Below are positions 53,661 through 63,945 of a stretch of DNA of 64,000 nt, one piece after another. Position numbers and translations under genes: made by a program. Under the pieces are notes generated by a model. It did no database searches, was not told where the DNA came from, and was given only the letters and a program-made list of their open reading frames with translations. Positions within the stretch are counted from its first letter, which is position 1. The number at the start of each line of letters is the position of its first letter. Source of the DNA: JAAUTT01 sp038213375 (lineage in GTDB: Bacteria > Bacteroidota > Bacteroidia > Bacteroidales > JAAUTT01); contig JBBQTB010000017.1 in the NCBI GenBank assembly GCA_038213375.1, forward strand, positions 47,395 to 111,394, given 5' to 3'.

Positions 53661-54455
53661 ATGAAGAAAGTCAAACATATCATCCTTTGGTCGTTGGTTG
53701 TCATGTATCTGGCAGCTATACTTAGCTTTGTTGCCGACAGGCAACAACGAATTGTGTGCAATCAGGTGGAGGTGCGTATTGTTGATAGTCTTCAAAATGG
53801 ATTTATATCCCATAAGAGCATTCAGGCATTGTTTCAAAGAAAAGGCATTGCATTAATTGGTAAAAACTTTAAAGATATCAATCTCGAATCTTTGGAAACA
53901 GTGGTAAATAATTATCCTCCAGTTGATAAAGCGGAAGTGTTCAAGACGGTTTCCGGCAAAGTAGTTATTGAAGTGAAGCAACGCAACCCGATACTTCGGA
54001 TAATTGATTTAAACAATGAAAGTTATTATGTTGACGATAAAGGATATATTATGAAATTAAGTGGCAATTATACCTCACATGTAATTATTGCCAATGGGTA
54101 TATTCGAAGTAATTTTCAGCATACTAATAAAACCAATGTATTACAATTTCAGCAGAAATCTTCCGGAAAACGGGTAATCATGGCCGAATTATTTAAACTG
54201 GCACAGTTTATTACAGATAATAAATTCTGGAATGCCCAAATACAACAGATATTTGTAAATGCCAATGGAGATTTTGAGCTAGTCCCAAGGGTTGGATCTC
54301 ATGTGATTGTATTCGGCGATTTTAACGATTGCAAAAGCAAATTTGAAAACCTCATGAGTCTTTACAAGAATGGACTTCCGGCAACAGGCTGGAATAAATA
54401 CGAAACAATAAATTTGAAATATAAAGGACAAGTCATCTGTACTAAACGCGAATAA
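53661..54455 (+). CDS. ftsQ: Cell division protein FtsQ
   Basis: The 264-residue bitopic protein has a membrane segment at about 6-27 and a periplasmic POTRA-like plus beta domain (KVVIEVKQRNPILRIID, SYYVDDKGYIM). These are FtsQ features in a poorly conserved family. The place between murC and ftsA (7 and 3 bp gaps) supports the call. Confidence 0.92.
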   Translation: MKKVKHIILWSLVVMYLAAILSFVADRQQRIVCNQVEVRIVDSLQNGFISHKSIQALFQRKGIALIGKNFKDINLESLETVVNNYPPVDKAEVFKTVSGKVVIEVKQRNPILRIIDLNNESYYVDDKGYIMKLSGNYTSHVIIANGYIRSNFQHTNKTNVLQFQQKSSGKRVIMAELFKLAQFITDNKFWNAQIQQIFVNANGDFELVPRVGSHVIVFGDFNDCKSKFENLMSLYKNGLPATGWNKYETINLKYKGQVICTKRE

Positions 54456-54458
54456 CCT

Positions 54459-55805
54459 ATGAATTTAAAAAAAGACTACGTAGCTGCCATCGATATTGGT
54501 ACAACGAAAATTGTGGCTGTAATTGGAAAACGAAACCCGAACCGTAAACTTGAAATTCTCGGTATGGCTAAAACTGTCTCTAAAGGAGTGAAAAGAGGCG
54601 TAGTGCTTAATATTGACGAAACGGTGGGTGCCATCCAAACCGTTGTAACGGAAATACAACAGAAAACCGGGTTGAAATTAACGGATGTTTTTGTTGGTAT
54701 CGCCGGGCAGCATATCAAAAGTTTAAAAAATCGCGGGTATATTAACCGCGACTCGTACGATGCTGAAATCACCAACGAGGATGTGAAGCGTCTTATCGAA
54801 GATGCCCATAAGATACCTATTGAAATTGGAGAAGAAATAATTCATGTTTTACCTCAAAGCTTTGTGGTTGATAGTGAAACAGGAGTGAAAAATCCGGTAG
54901 GCATGTCAGGCAAGCGTCTTGAAGCTAATTTCCATATTGTAGTGGGGCAGATAGCTTCGATCAAAAATATCGAAAAATGCGTTAACAGGGTTGGGTTACG
55001 AATAATTGATGTTATGCTTGAACCATTGGCATCCTCTTCGGCCGTTTTAACCGACGACGAACTCGAAGCAGGCGTTGCCCTTGTCGACATCGGTGGAGGA
55101 ACTACCGATATTGCGGTGTATCATGAAGGTGTTATTTGTCACACAGCTGTTATCCCTTTTGGGGGAAACGTGGTTACTAAGGATATCAAGGAGGGATGCT
55201 CCATTCTCGATCGCCAGGCCGAAGAATTAAAAATAAAATTCGGATCTGCTCTAGGCGATTTGGCTGAGGAAGACAAAGTGGTTATTATTCCCGGAATTTC
55301 GGGTCGCGACTCTAAAGAAATTTCTTTTAAAAGTCTCGCTTATATCATCCAATCGAGAATGGAAGAGATTTTTGATGCTGTAACGTTCGAAATCGAGAAC
55401 TCCGGTTGCCAGGATAAACTTAGTGCAGGAATTGTTATTACTGGTGGTGGGGCTATGTTACGTCACCTACCTCAATTGGTAAGGTTCCGCACAGGAATGG
55501 ATGTTCGCATTGGTTATCCGAATGCACATTTAGCAGGAAACGTATCGGACGATATCAATCAGCCTATGTTTGCAACCAGCGTTGGATTGCTTATGAAGGG
55601 CTATGAATTCATGGATTCTCAATGGGAAGATAACAGGGCTCAGCAGGAAGAATTAATAATTTCCCAGTCTGAAAAGTCCTTTGAAAAAGCGCCAGAGCCT
55701 GTATTTACCATAGAACCTGAACGTATTAGAACAAAAGGTAGTATATTTGACAAGTTGAAGAGCACCATTACCGAAATCTTCGACGAAACCGGAAGTAAAA
55801 TGTAA
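54459..55805 (+). CDS. ftsA: Cell division protein FtsA
   Basis: The 448-residue actin-like ATPase ties FtsZ to the membrane. It starts YVAAIDIGTTKIVAVIGK (phosphate 1 motif), has the SHS2/1C domain around 80-165, then ALVDIGGGTTDIAVYHEG (phosphate 2) and IVITGGGAMLRHL (adenosine motif). The C-terminal tail KGSIFDKLKSTITEIF is the amphipathic membrane-targeting helix. Confidence 0.96.
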   Translation: MNLKKDYVAAIDIGTTKIVAVIGKRNPNRKLEILGMAKTVSKGVKRGVVLNIDETVGAIQTVVTEIQQKTGLKLTDVFVGIAGQHIKSLKNRGYINRDSYDAEITNEDVKRLIEDAHKIPIEIGEEIIHVLPQSFVVDSETGVKNPVGMSGKRLEANFHIVVGQIASIKNIEKCVNRVGLRIIDVMLEPLASSSAVLTDDELEAGVALVDIGGGTTDIAVYHEGVICHTAVIPFGGNVVTKDIKEGCSILDRQAEELKIKFGSALGDLAEEDKVVIIPGISGRDSKEISFKSLAYIIQSRMEEIFDAVTFEIENSGCQDKLSAGIVITGGGAMLRHLPQLVRFRTGMDVRIGYPNAHLAGNVSDDINQPMFATSVGLLMKGYEFMDSQWEDNRAQQEELIISQSEKSFEKAPEPVFTIEPERIRTKGSIFDKLKSTITEIFDETGSKM

Positions 55806-55807
55806 AA

Positions 55808-55829
55808 TTAGTAGTAAGTAGTACGTAGT
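55808..55829 (+). repeat. Degenerate AGTA-type repeat between ftsA and ftsZ
   Basis: The sequence repeats TAGTAGTAAG/TAGTACGTAG in the 73-bp ftsA-ftsZ gap, just after the ftsA stop. It is like the simple repeats at other gene junctions here. No function is assigned. Confidence 0.5.
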
Positions 55830-55878
55830 TTTTCTACCCTCTATTTTCCTACAAAATAAACCCTAAAAACTAAAAGTT

Positions 55879-57339
55879 ATGGCTGAGGAGCTGATAAACT
55901 TCGATTTGCCTGTCGACAGATCGTCCATCATTAAGGTGATAGGTGTTGGCGGAGGTGGAAACAATGCAGTAAATTACATGTTTCGCCAGGGAATCAAAGA
56001 TGTAAATTTTATGATTTGCAATACCGATGCTCAGGCGTTGGAAACCAGTCCTGTAGGAGTGAAAATCCAGTTGGGCGCTTCGTTAACCGAAGGTCGTGGC
56101 GCTGGAAATAAACCCGAGATTGGCCGCAAAGCCGCTATCGAAAGCATTGAGGACGTGTTAGAGGTATTGGCAAATAATACAAAAATGGTATTTATAACTG
56201 CCGGTATGGGCGGAGGAACAGGCACCGGTGCTGCTCCTGTTATTGCCAGAGCGGCAAAAGAAATGGGTTTGCTTACCGTAGCAATTGTTACACTTCCGTT
56301 TAAATTCGAAGGAAACACCCGTCTCCAACAAGCTATTCAAGGCATTAATGAATTAAAGGAAAGCGTCGACTCCCTGCTTATCATCAACAATGAAAAGCTT
56401 CGGGAGATTTACGGCAACCTCAAACTTTCAGAAGCATTTTCAAAGGCCGACAATGTGTTGGCAATGGCGGCCAAAGGAATTGCCGAAATTATTACGGTTC
56501 ACGGGTATATAAATGTTGACTTTGCCGATGTACAAACCGTTATGTCTAACAGTGGTATTTCCATTATGGGATCGGGCATTTCCGAAGGTGAGGATCGAGC
56601 GCTTAAAGCCATTCAACTGGCTCTTACATCGCCCTTACTAAATAATAACGACATTACAGGAGCAAAAAATATACTTCTAAACATTACTTCGGGTATAGAA
56701 GAAATAAGTATGGACGAAGTCGGCATCATTACCGATTATGTTACACAATCTGTTTCGAAAGATTCTCTCATTATATGGGGAACCGGTATCGACGAAAGTC
56801 TTGGTGAACGCGTAAGTGTAACTATTATTGCTACCGGCTTTGAAGCAAACAATATACCGGAATTAAATCTGGAAAAGAAGCGTGAATCTACTGCTGAACG
56901 GATTCCTCTATATGATAATGTTCATCATAGTTTGGATGAACTCGATATTCATGTGAAAGATAAAACCAATAGCGAAGGTAGTCCGCAACGAACTTTTGAG
57001 TTTAACTTGAACGAACCTAAATCCAAGCCTTTAACACTTTTTCCGGACGAAAAATTTACCGAATATGAGGTAAAAGTGAATCCTCAAAAGGCAGCGCAGC
57101 GCGTGGTAGATATTAAAAAGAATCATGGCAGGATGAAGGAATCGGGCTATACCTCTACCGACGAAAAATCGAACATCGAACAGTTGGAAAATGTGCCGGC
57201 GTATGTGCGGAAAAACGTAAAAATTGATCAGAAACCCAAAGGTGACAATACGATATCCAAGGTTTCACTGAGCACCGACGAGGATAATAACCCTCGCCTT
57301 CGCCAGAATAATTCGTATCTTTATGATCAGGTTGACTAA
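55879..57339 (+). CDS. ftsZ: Cell division protein FtsZ
   Basis: The tubulin-like GTPase forms the division ring. In 486 residues the GTPase core (about 15-325) has IGVGGGGNNAVNYM, GMGGGTGTGAAPVIA (tubulin signature) and NADN-like SKADNVLA. A long variable linker (about 330-465) leads to the conserved C-terminal peptide around RLRQNNSYLYDQVD, which binds FtsA. It ends the classic division genes. Confidence 0.97.
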   Translation: MAEELINFDLPVDRSSIIKVIGVGGGGNNAVNYMFRQGIKDVNFMICNTDAQALETSPVGVKIQLGASLTEGRGAGNKPEIGRKAAIESIEDVLEVLANNTKMVFITAGMGGGTGTGAAPVIARAAKEMGLLTVAIVTLPFKFEGNTRLQQAIQGINELKESVDSLLIINNEKLREIYGNLKLSEAFSKADNVLAMAAKGIAEIITVHGYINVDFADVQTVMSNSGISIMGSGISEGEDRALKAIQLALTSPLLNNNDITGAKNILLNITSGIEEISMDEVGIITDYVTQSVSKDSLIIWGTGIDESLGERVSVTIIATGFEANNIPELNLEKKRESTAERIPLYDNVHHSLDELDIHVKDKTNSEGSPQRTFEFNLNEPKSKPLTLFPDEKFTEYEVKVNPQKAAQRVVDIKKNHGRMKESGYTSTDEKSNIEQLENVPAYVRKNVKIDQKPKGDNTISKVSLSTDEDNNPRLRQNNSYLYDQVD

Positions 57340-57388
57340 CAATAAATACAAAGCTACCGGACATTAAATCGTAAATCAAAAATCTAAA

Positions 57389-57844
57389 ATGACTATGGTC
57401 TTATTTGACAGAGTAAACGAGGATATAAAGAATGCTATGCTTAAAAGGGAGCCTAAAGACAAGCTCGAAGCATTACGTGCCATTAAAGCAGCATTCATAG
57501 TGGCCAAAACGGAAAAGGCAGGAGTTGTGCTTACCGAAGAACTAGAGCTGAAAATTATCAATAAACTCGTAAAACAGCGTCGCGAGTCAGCTGAAATATA
57601 TAAAACCCAGAACCGACCCGATTTATACGACAAAGAAGTTGCTGAAATGGAGGTTATTGAAGCATATCTGCCCGCGCCAGTATCGGCTGAAGAAATCGAG
57701 GCTGTGATAAAAGCAGTAATTGAAAAAACAGGAGCCCAAACACTATCCGACCTCGGAAAAGTAATGGGAGTTGCATCCAAAGAATTGACCGGTAAGGCTG
57801 ATGGCAAGGTTATTTCAGATATTGTGAAGAGGTTGTTGGGGTAA
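57389..57844 (+). CDS. GatB/YqeY domain-containing protein
   Basis: The 151-residue protein is a YqeY protein: an N-terminal helical domain (LFDRVNEDIKNAMLKRE, LEALRAIKAAF) and a C-terminal GatB-tail-like domain (AEEIEAVIKAVIEKTGA, DLGKVMGVASKELTGKADGKVISDIVKRLL). The same tail domain in GatB binds tRNA, but the role of free YqeY is not known. It follows ftsZ by 49 bp, an arrangement common in Bacteroidota. Confidence 0.93.
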   Translation: MTMVLFDRVNEDIKNAMLKREPKDKLEALRAIKAAFIVAKTEKAGVVLTEELELKIINKLVKQRRESAEIYKTQNRPDLYDKEVAEMEVIEAYLPAPVSAEEIEAVIKAVIEKTGAQTLSDLGKVMGVASKELTGKADGKVISDIVKRLLG

Positions 57845-57898
57845 GCAATTTTTCAATGGGTTAAATAGATCAAATTATTTAAAGCAATGCATTTTTCG

Positions 57899-57921
57899 AT
57901 TGTACTATTTCATCGTACAAT
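57899..57921 (+). terminator. Weak hairpin after the yqeY gene
   Basis: ATTGTAC/GTACAAT makes a 7-bp stem with a 9-nt loop, followed by TTT. It is AT-rich and may end the dcw transcript before mfd. Confidence 0.35.
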
Positions 57922-57963
57922 TTTACCCATCATACTTGAGTATATTCAAAAAATCATGTAGGT

Positions 57964-60900
57964 TTGCACAATTATTTTCGGAGGGCTGATTTTAAAAGAG
58001 TTTATCGGCTCTTCATAAATTCCGAAAAGTTGAGCACAACCGAATTGATTTCTATATACCAAAATCATCCCAATACTCAGGCATTTGCTGATTGGACAAA
58101 CATTCTGCCTGCTCCCAAAAGTATTGATAAAAGCCTTCATCTGAAAGGTCTTAGTGGTTCATCACGTAGTTTATTTGCTGCTTCCGTAATTGATAAAATC
58201 GGTGGAATTCATTGGATTATAATTCCCGACAGGGAGGATGCTGCTTATTTTTACAACGATTTAACCCATTCTCTCGACGAAGAAACCGTGTTGTTTTTTC
58301 CTTCCGCATACAAAAGGTCTGTGATCCATAACGATATTGACGAGGCAGGTCTTATCCTTCGTACGGCTGTGCTTAACCACCTCAAGGAAAATATTATATC
58401 ATCAGAAAGACTTGTAGTTGTTACTTATCCTGAGGCTATGATGGAGAAAGTAGTAACCTCCGAGAGTCTTAATAAAAATACGCTCCAGTTAAAAGTTAAC
58501 GAAAAGGTTTCCATTGCTTTTATCCGCGAAGTTCTTCAGGAATACCATTTTGAAGAGATGGAATTTGTTACCGAACCCGGACAGTTCTCTGTCCGTGGAA
58601 GTATCGTCGATATCTTTTCTTATTCTAACTTTCTGCCTTACCGGATTGATTTTTTTGGTGATGAAGTGGAATCCATCCGCTCTTTCGAAATAGAAAATCA
58701 ACTTTCGAAGGATAAGCTGCACACCATAAATATTATTCCAAACATTCAAACGCTGATGGGAGAGGATAGGGGCGATGGTGTCCTGAGGCTTCTTCCCTCA
58801 ACTTCATTTATCTGGAGTGAAAATCTCAAACTCAGCATCGATTGTATCGACGATGTTTACAGGAGAGCACCTGAGAAACTGGTATCCGAAATATCAGAAA
58901 AACGAATGCTGCGGGAACAGGTGCTACTTGAATCTTCAGAAGTAGAATCACAACTGAGTGTTTTTCGGCAGGTGGAATTTGGGCAAAGTCATTTCTACAA
59001 AAAAATGGAGGAATTATTGTTTTCCACCGCTCCTCAGCCAGTTTTTCGTAAAAATTTTGAAATTCTTTCCGAGAATCTTTCCGAGTATAAGTTAAAAGGA
59101 TTCAAATTATATTTATTGAGTGAAAATCCTAAACAGATTGAGCGACTGAAAGATATTTTCTTTAGCCTGCCGCATAAAGTTACTTTTAACCCTCTGGTAA
59201 ACTCAATTCACGAAGGTTTTATTGATAACATGCTGAAAGTTTGTATTTATACCGATCATCAGATTTTTGAACGTTATCACAAATACCGCATTAATAAGCA
59301 ATTTGTCCGGAGCGATTCCTTTTCGCTCAACGAGCTCCGCGGACTGCAACCAGGAGATTATGTGGTGCATATCGATCATGGAATTGGCGTGTTTGGTGGT
59401 TTAGGAAAGGTGGAAGTAAACGGTCATCAACAGGAATCAATTCGTCTGGTGTATCGCGATAACGATGTGCTTTATGTAAATATTCATAACCTTCACAAAA
59501 TATCAAAATACCGAGGAAAGGAGGGCGCACCTCCAAAGATTTACAAACTTGGAACTCCTGCATGGCAAAACATGAAGCAGAACACCAAGAAAAAGGTGAA
59601 AGACATTGCCCGTGAACTCATTGCATTATACGCCAAAAGAAAGGACTCGCCAGGGTTCGCATTCGCCCCCGATACCTATATGCAGGAAGAATTGGAGGCT
59701 TCATTTATTTACGAAGATACGCCCGATCAATTGAAGGCCACCATTGCTGTAAAAGAAGGAATGGAATTGCCGCATCCGATGGATCACCTTATTTGCGGCG
59801 ACGTTGGTTTTGGAAAGACAGAAGTCGCTATCAGGGCTGCTTTTAAAGCTGTAACCGATAATAAACAAGTGGCAGTGCTGGTTCCAACAACCATTTTGGC
59901 ATTGCAGCATTTTCAGACATTTAAAGATCGATTGGAAAAATTTCCGTGTACCGTCGATTATATCAGCAGATTGAAATCGACCAGAGAGCAGAAAGAAACC
60001 ATTAAGAATGTCGAAGCCGGGAAAGTTGATATTATTATTGGAACGCATCGTCTCGTGGGAAAGGATATAAAATTTAAGGATCTAGGTTTGTTGATTATCG
60101 ATGAGGAACAGAAGTTTGGCGTTGCGGTAAAGGAAAAGCTTAAAGGACTGCGCGTGAATGTAGATACGCTAACCATGACGGCAACTCCTATTCCACGAAC
60201 GCTCCAATTCTCATTGATGGGAGCGCGCGATTTGTCCATCATCAATACTCCTCCACCAAACCGGCACCCTATTCAAACTGAACTTCATACATTCAACGAA
60301 AAAATAATTCAGGAAGCTATCGAATTTGAGGTGGATCGTGGTGGACAAGTATTTTTTATCCATAACAGGGTACAAAATCTTCCTGAGATGCAGTTGCTCA
60401 TCCATAAACTCTGTCCACATGTTAAAGTGGTTTTTGCACATGGTCAGCTGGAAGGAGAGAAGCTGGAACAAATTATGCTTGATTTTATCAGAGGCGATTA
60501 CGATGTACTAATTTCAACCACCATTGTGGAGTCTGGTCTTGATATACCTAACGCGAACACTATTATAGTTAATCAGGCGCAAAACTTTGGGTTGAGCGAT
60601 CTTCATCAGTTACGCGGAAGGGTGGGTCGCTCTAACAAGAAGGCATTCTGCTATCTAATGGCTCCTCCTTATAGCGTTTTAACTCAGGAAGCACGCCGGC
60701 GACTGAAAGCCATCGAAGAATTTTCGGAGCTCGGCAGCGGATTCAATATCGCCATGCAGGATTTGGACATCCGTGGTGCCGGAAACCTTTTGGGTGGCGA
60801 GCAGAGTGGTTTTATCTCCGAGATTGGTTTTGAAACCTATCAGCGGATCCTCAACGAGGCTATGCTCGAACTTCGCGATGAGGAGTTTGCTGCAGTATTT

Positions 60901-61419
60901 GATACTGATGCTATCAATGAGCAACAATCCAACAATAACGATCCCCGGTCCCCGATATCCGATTTCCTCCTAGACTGCCAGGTGGATACCGATTTGGAAC
61001 TTCTTTTTCCTGATGCCTATATCCGCAATGTAACAGAGCGTGTTCGACTTTATCGCGAACTCGATAGTATAGAAACCGAGGACAAGCTTTTAGAATTTGA
61101 GAAACAGCTAACCGATCGATTCGGAACATTGCCAGAGCCTTCCCGCGAACTTTTAAATATTGTGCGGATGAGATGGATTGCAAAATCGTTAGGTTTTGAA
61201 AAGATTATCTTGAAAAATGGAAAGATGCTCATTATGTTTGTATCTAACCAGCAATCAGCTTATTATCAAACACCTGTTTTTGAGAAAGTGATTCATTTTG
61301 TGCAGAAAAACCCGCGGTTATTCCAAATGAAAGAGACGAAAGACAAGTTAACCATGAGCTCCGAACCGGTGAATGGTATTGGAAAAGCCATGGAGTTGTT
61401 GAGGAAGATTCAGGGGTAA
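57964..61419 (+). CDS. mfd: Transcription-repair coupling factor
   Basis: Mfd removes stalled RNA polymerase at DNA lesions and recruits UvrA. The 1151-residue protein has the UvrB-like N-terminal module (about 20-330), the CarD-like RNA polymerase-interacting domain (LRGLQPGDYVVHIDHGIGVFGGL, near 455-480), and the helicase/translocase core: GDVGFGKTEVA (Walker A), IIDEEQKFG (motif II), TMTATPIPRTLQ (motif III), LHQLRGRVGRSN (motif VI), then the TRCF C-terminal domain. No ATG lies near the N-terminus; TTG at 57964 gives the longest form, but TTG at 58030 (MSTTELISIYQNHP) fits family N-termini well. Confidence 0.96.
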   Translation: MHNYFRRADFKRVYRLFINSEKLSTTELISIYQNHPNTQAFADWTNILPAPKSIDKSLHLKGLSGSSRSLFAASVIDKIGGIHWIIIPDREDAAYFYNDLTHSLDEETVLFFPSAYKRSVIHNDIDEAGLILRTAVLNHLKENIISSERLVVVTYPEAMMEKVVTSESLNKNTLQLKVNEKVSIAFIREVLQEYHFEEMEFVTEPGQFSVRGSIVDIFSYSNFLPYRIDFFGDEVESIRSFEIENQLSKDKLHTINIIPNIQTLMGEDRGDGVLRLLPSTSFIWSENLKLSIDCIDDVYRRAPEKLVSEISEKRMLREQVLLESSEVESQLSVFRQVEFGQSHFYKKMEELLFSTAPQPVFRKNFEILSENLSEYKLKGFKLYLLSENPKQIERLKDIFFSLPHKVTFNPLVNSIHEGFIDNMLKVCIYTDHQIFERYHKYRINKQFVRSDSFSLNELRGLQPGDYVVHIDHGIGVFGGLGKVEVNGHQQESIRLVYRDNDVLYVNIHNLHKISKYRGKEGAPPKIYKLGTPAWQNMKQNTKKKVKDIARELIALYAKRKDSPGFAFAPDTYMQEELEASFIYEDTPDQLKATIAVKEGMELPHPMDHLICGDVGFGKTEVAIRAAFKAVTDNKQVAVLVPTTILALQHFQTFKDRLEKFPCTVDYISRLKSTREQKETIKNVEAGKVDIIIGTHRLVGKDIKFKDLGLLIIDEEQKFGVAVKEKLKGLRVNVDTLTMTATPIPRTLQFSLMGARDLSIINTPPPNRHPIQTELHTFNEKIIQEAIEFEVDRGGQVFFIHNRVQNLPEMQLLIHKLCPHVKVVFAHGQLEGEKLEQIMLDFIRGDYDVLISTTIVESGLDIPNANTIIVNQAQNFGLSDLHQLRGRVGRSNKKAFCYLMAPPYSVLTQEARRRLKAIEEFSELGSGFNIAMQDLDIRGAGNLLGGEQSGFISEIGFETYQRILNEAMLELRDEEFAAVFDTDAINEQQSNNNDPRSPISDFLLDCQVDTDLELLFPDAYIRNVTERVRLYRELDSIETEDKLLEFEKQLTDRFGTLPEPSRELLNIVRMRWIAKSLGFEKIILKNGKMLIMFVSNQQSAYYQTPVFEKVIHFVQKNPRLFQMKETKDKLTMSSEPVNGIGKAMELLRKIQG

Positions 61420-61486
61420 TGGTTGGAATCTGAGATGTTGTTTATTGGTTGCTGTTACTACTAATTTCTAGCTTCCTCCATCGATT

Positions 61487-62836
61487 CTATCTGTTAAACT
61501 CCAGTCTCATCCCTTTCTTGTCTTCATTGAATATTCCTTCATCATACACTAGGTTTCCATTTACAAAAGTTTGTGTGACTTTTCCTGTAAACTTCTGGCC
61601 TTCAAATGGCGACCATCCGCATTTGTACAAGATATTATCTTTCGAAACGATCCATTCCCTTTTGGGATCAAGTAGAACCAAATCCGCAAAATATCCTTCA
61701 CGGATATATCCACGTTTGTTTACCTGAAAGATTTCGGCAGGATGGTGACACATCTTCTGAACAATTTTTTCAAGCGATATTTTTCCCTGATGATGCAATT
61801 CCAGCATCACGTTAAGCGAATGTTGTACCAATGGCCCTCCCGATGGCGCTTTGGTGTAGGTATTCCCTTTTTCTTCCAGTGTGTGCGGCGCATGATCGGT
61901 AGCTATCACGTCCAGCGTATCATTTAGCAATGCTTCAAGAAGTTTTTCCTTGTCGTATCTTGTCTTAATTGCAGGATTCCATTTTATTTTGTTTCCAAGA
62001 CGTTCATAATCATGGTCGTCAAACCACAAATGATGTACGCAAACCTCGCTGGTGATCCTTTTTTTACCAATTTTCCCCTTGTCGGTGAAAAGCTCCATCT
62101 CCTTTGCGGTAGATAAATGCAGCACATGCAGCCGTGTGTTATGCTTTTGAGCTAAATGCACGGCATAGGAACTGGAAAGATAGCAAGCTTCTTCGCTTCG
62201 GATAAGTGGATGGCAGGTGATAGGTATATCATCGCCATATTTTTCCAGATAGATACTTGTATTCTTTCGAATGGTGGGTTCGTCCTCGCAATGAACAGCA
62301 ATCAGTAGTTTGGCACGTTTGAAAATCTGTTCCAGAGTTTCCGGATTGTCAACCAGCATATTGCCTGTTGATGCTCCCATAAATATTTTGATACCACACA
62401 CATTTTTAGGATCCGTCTTTAAAAGTTCTTCGATATTATCGTTGGTTGCTCCTATATAAAAGGAGTAATTGGCAAGCGATTTTTGTGAACCTATTATATA
62501 TTTCTCTTCTAATAATTTCTGTGTTATAGTCTGTGGGCTGGTATTAGGCATTTCCATGAAGGATGTAATTCCACCGGCAATTGCAGCTTTTGCCTCTGTG
62601 TAAATATCGGCTTTGTGAGTAAACCCAGGTTCGCGAAAATGCACCTGATCATCAATAATTCCGGGAATAAGGTATTTGCCTTTTGCATCAATAATTTGCG
62701 ATGTTTTCAACACATCATCTGGAATTTCCGAAAGAAATATCTTGGCAATCTGGTGGCCTTCAATTAATACGCTTCCTTCAACTTCTATGCCTTTATTAAC
62801 AATAATTGCATCTTTAATCAATGTTCTTTTTTCCAT
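61487..62836 (-). CDS. pyrC: Dihydroorotase
   Basis: The enzyme closes carbamoyl aspartate to dihydroorotate in pyrimidine synthesis. The 449-residue amidohydrolase is of the class I type: DDQVHFREPGFTHK (HxH metal site) near 60, the Lys in GIKIFMGAST, HCEDE, HVLHLSTAKE and IATDHAPHT with the catalytic Asp. The set of ligands suggests an active enzyme, not a non-catalytic PyrC'. It faces mfd tail to tail (67-bp gap) and follows the glycosyltransferase gene by 57 bp. Confidence 0.93.
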   Translation of the reverse strand: MEKRTLIKDAIIVNKGIEVEGSVLIEGHQIAKIFLSEIPDDVLKTSQIIDAKGKYLIPGIIDDQVHFREPGFTHKADIYTEAKAAIAGGITSFMEMPNTSPQTITQKLLEEKYIIGSQKSLANYSFYIGATNDNIEELLKTDPKNVCGIKIFMGASTGNMLVDNPETLEQIFKRAKLLIAVHCEDEPTIRKNTSIYLEKYGDDIPITCHPLIRSEEACYLSSSYAVHLAQKHNTRLHVLHLSTAKEMELFTDKGKIGKKRITSEVCVHHLWFDDHDYERLGNKIKWNPAIKTRYDKEKLLEALLNDTLDVIATDHAPHTLEEKGNTYTKAPSGGPLVQHSLNVMLELHHQGKISLEKIVQKMCHHPAEIFQVNKRGYIREGYFADLVLLDPKREWIVSKDNILYKCGWSPFEGQKFTGKVTQTFVNGNLVYDEGIFNEDKKGMRLEFNR

Positions 62837-62893
62837 GATAAAAATATTATAGAGTTAACGCCAAAAGAGATCATTTTCAGTACTAACACTTAA

Positions 62894-63634
62894 TTATTCT
62901 ACTTTCTTATTATATTGTTTAAAATAGCTCTTCAATTTCATAAGTGCAACTCCCCATAGAGCTTCATTAAATATACCACCACTCATTTTGGACGATCCGG
63001 CCTTTCTATCGGTAAAGATAATGGGTACTTCAACAATGGTGAACCCTGATTTCCATGCCGTAAATTTCATTTCAATCTGAAAAGCATACCCTTTGAACTT
63101 AATCTTATCCAGATCAATGGTTTCCAATACTCTTCGTGTATAGCATTTAAATCCGGCAGTGGTGTCGGCAATGTCCATGCCAGTAACAAATCGTACATAT
63201 TTAGACGCAAGATAAGACATTAATACTCTTCCCATTGGCCAGTTAACAACGTTTACACCAGATTTGTAACGCGATCCGATAGCCATATCGGCACCTCCTT
63301 CGAAGCAGGCATTATACAGTTGAACTAAATCCTCAGGATTATGCGAAAAATCGGCATCCATCTCAAATATATAATCGTAGTTATTGGCCATTGCCCATTT
63401 AAACCCTGCAATGTAAGCGGTTCCTAAACCTAATTTTTCAGAGCGTTCCAGTATATGAAGTCTATCCGAAAATTCTGTCATTAAACTCTTTACAATTGCT
63501 GCAGTGCCATCAGGGGAATTATCCTCAATAATTAGCAATTCAAAATTAATGCTTAAGCTGAATACTTTACGAATGATTTTTTCAATATTTTCCGATTCGT
63601 TGTATGTAGGAACGATAACTAAACTTTTTGCCAC
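62894..63634 (-). CDS. Polyprenol monophosphomannose synthase-like GT2 glycosyltransferase
   Basis: The 246-residue enzyme matches the DPM1-type family: VIVPTYNESENIEKII at the start, IIEDNSPDGT, FEMDADFSHNPEDL (DxD metal motif) and GYAFQIEMKF, VPIIFTDRKAGSSKM. It transfers a sugar, probably mannose from GDP-mannose, to a polyprenyl phosphate at the membrane. No C-terminal membrane domain is present, so it is the short, soluble form. It lies upstream of pyrC on the same strand. Confidence 0.9.
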   Translation of the reverse strand: MAKSLVIVPTYNESENIEKIIRKVFSLSINFELLIIEDNSPDGTAAIVKSLMTEFSDRLHILERSEKLGLGTAYIAGFKWAMANNYDYIFEMDADFSHNPEDLVQLYNACFEGGADMAIGSRYKSGVNVVNWPMGRVLMSYLASKYVRFVTGMDIADTTAGFKCYTRRVLETIDLDKIKFKGYAFQIEMKFTAWKSGFTIVEVPIIFTDRKAGSSKMSGGIFNEALWGVALMKLKSYFKQYNKKVE

Positions 63635-63806
63635 AAGAATACCTTATTATATTGGTAAATGTAATTATTCGGCTAAGTTAAAAACTTTGAGTGATTCTGT
63701 TGAACTAAGTACACAATTTTTCTGTTTTAGCATGCTTATATCCAATCGTATGAAGATTAGTTAAGTTTTATTTCTATGGATCATTTTTTAATTCAAAAAT
63801 GAAGGT
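63635..63806. other. Intergenic region upstream of the glycosyltransferase
   Basis: No gene is supported in this AT-rich stretch. It should contain the minus-strand promoter for the glycosyltransferase-pyrC pair; no clear TAnnTTTG match was fixed. Confidence 0.4.
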
Positions 63807-63814
63807 TATCTTTG
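63807..63814 (+). promoter_or_regulatory. Upstream -7 element (TATCTTTG), possible promoter P1
   Basis: TATCTTTG is an exact TAnnTTTG match directly before GCGACCGC. It lies 161 bp before a second and stronger match, as in tandem promoters of stable RNA operons. Confidence 0.45.
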
Positions 63815-63945
63815 CGACCGCAAAAGCGGATAAAGTTCTATACATAATGAGAGGTCAATAAATTAGCGAAGGGGAAGCCACAAAGGAGAGGAAAAGCCAG
63901 AGCGAAATAAAAAGTTAAGAAAGTTAAAAAAACCTCATAAAAAGT

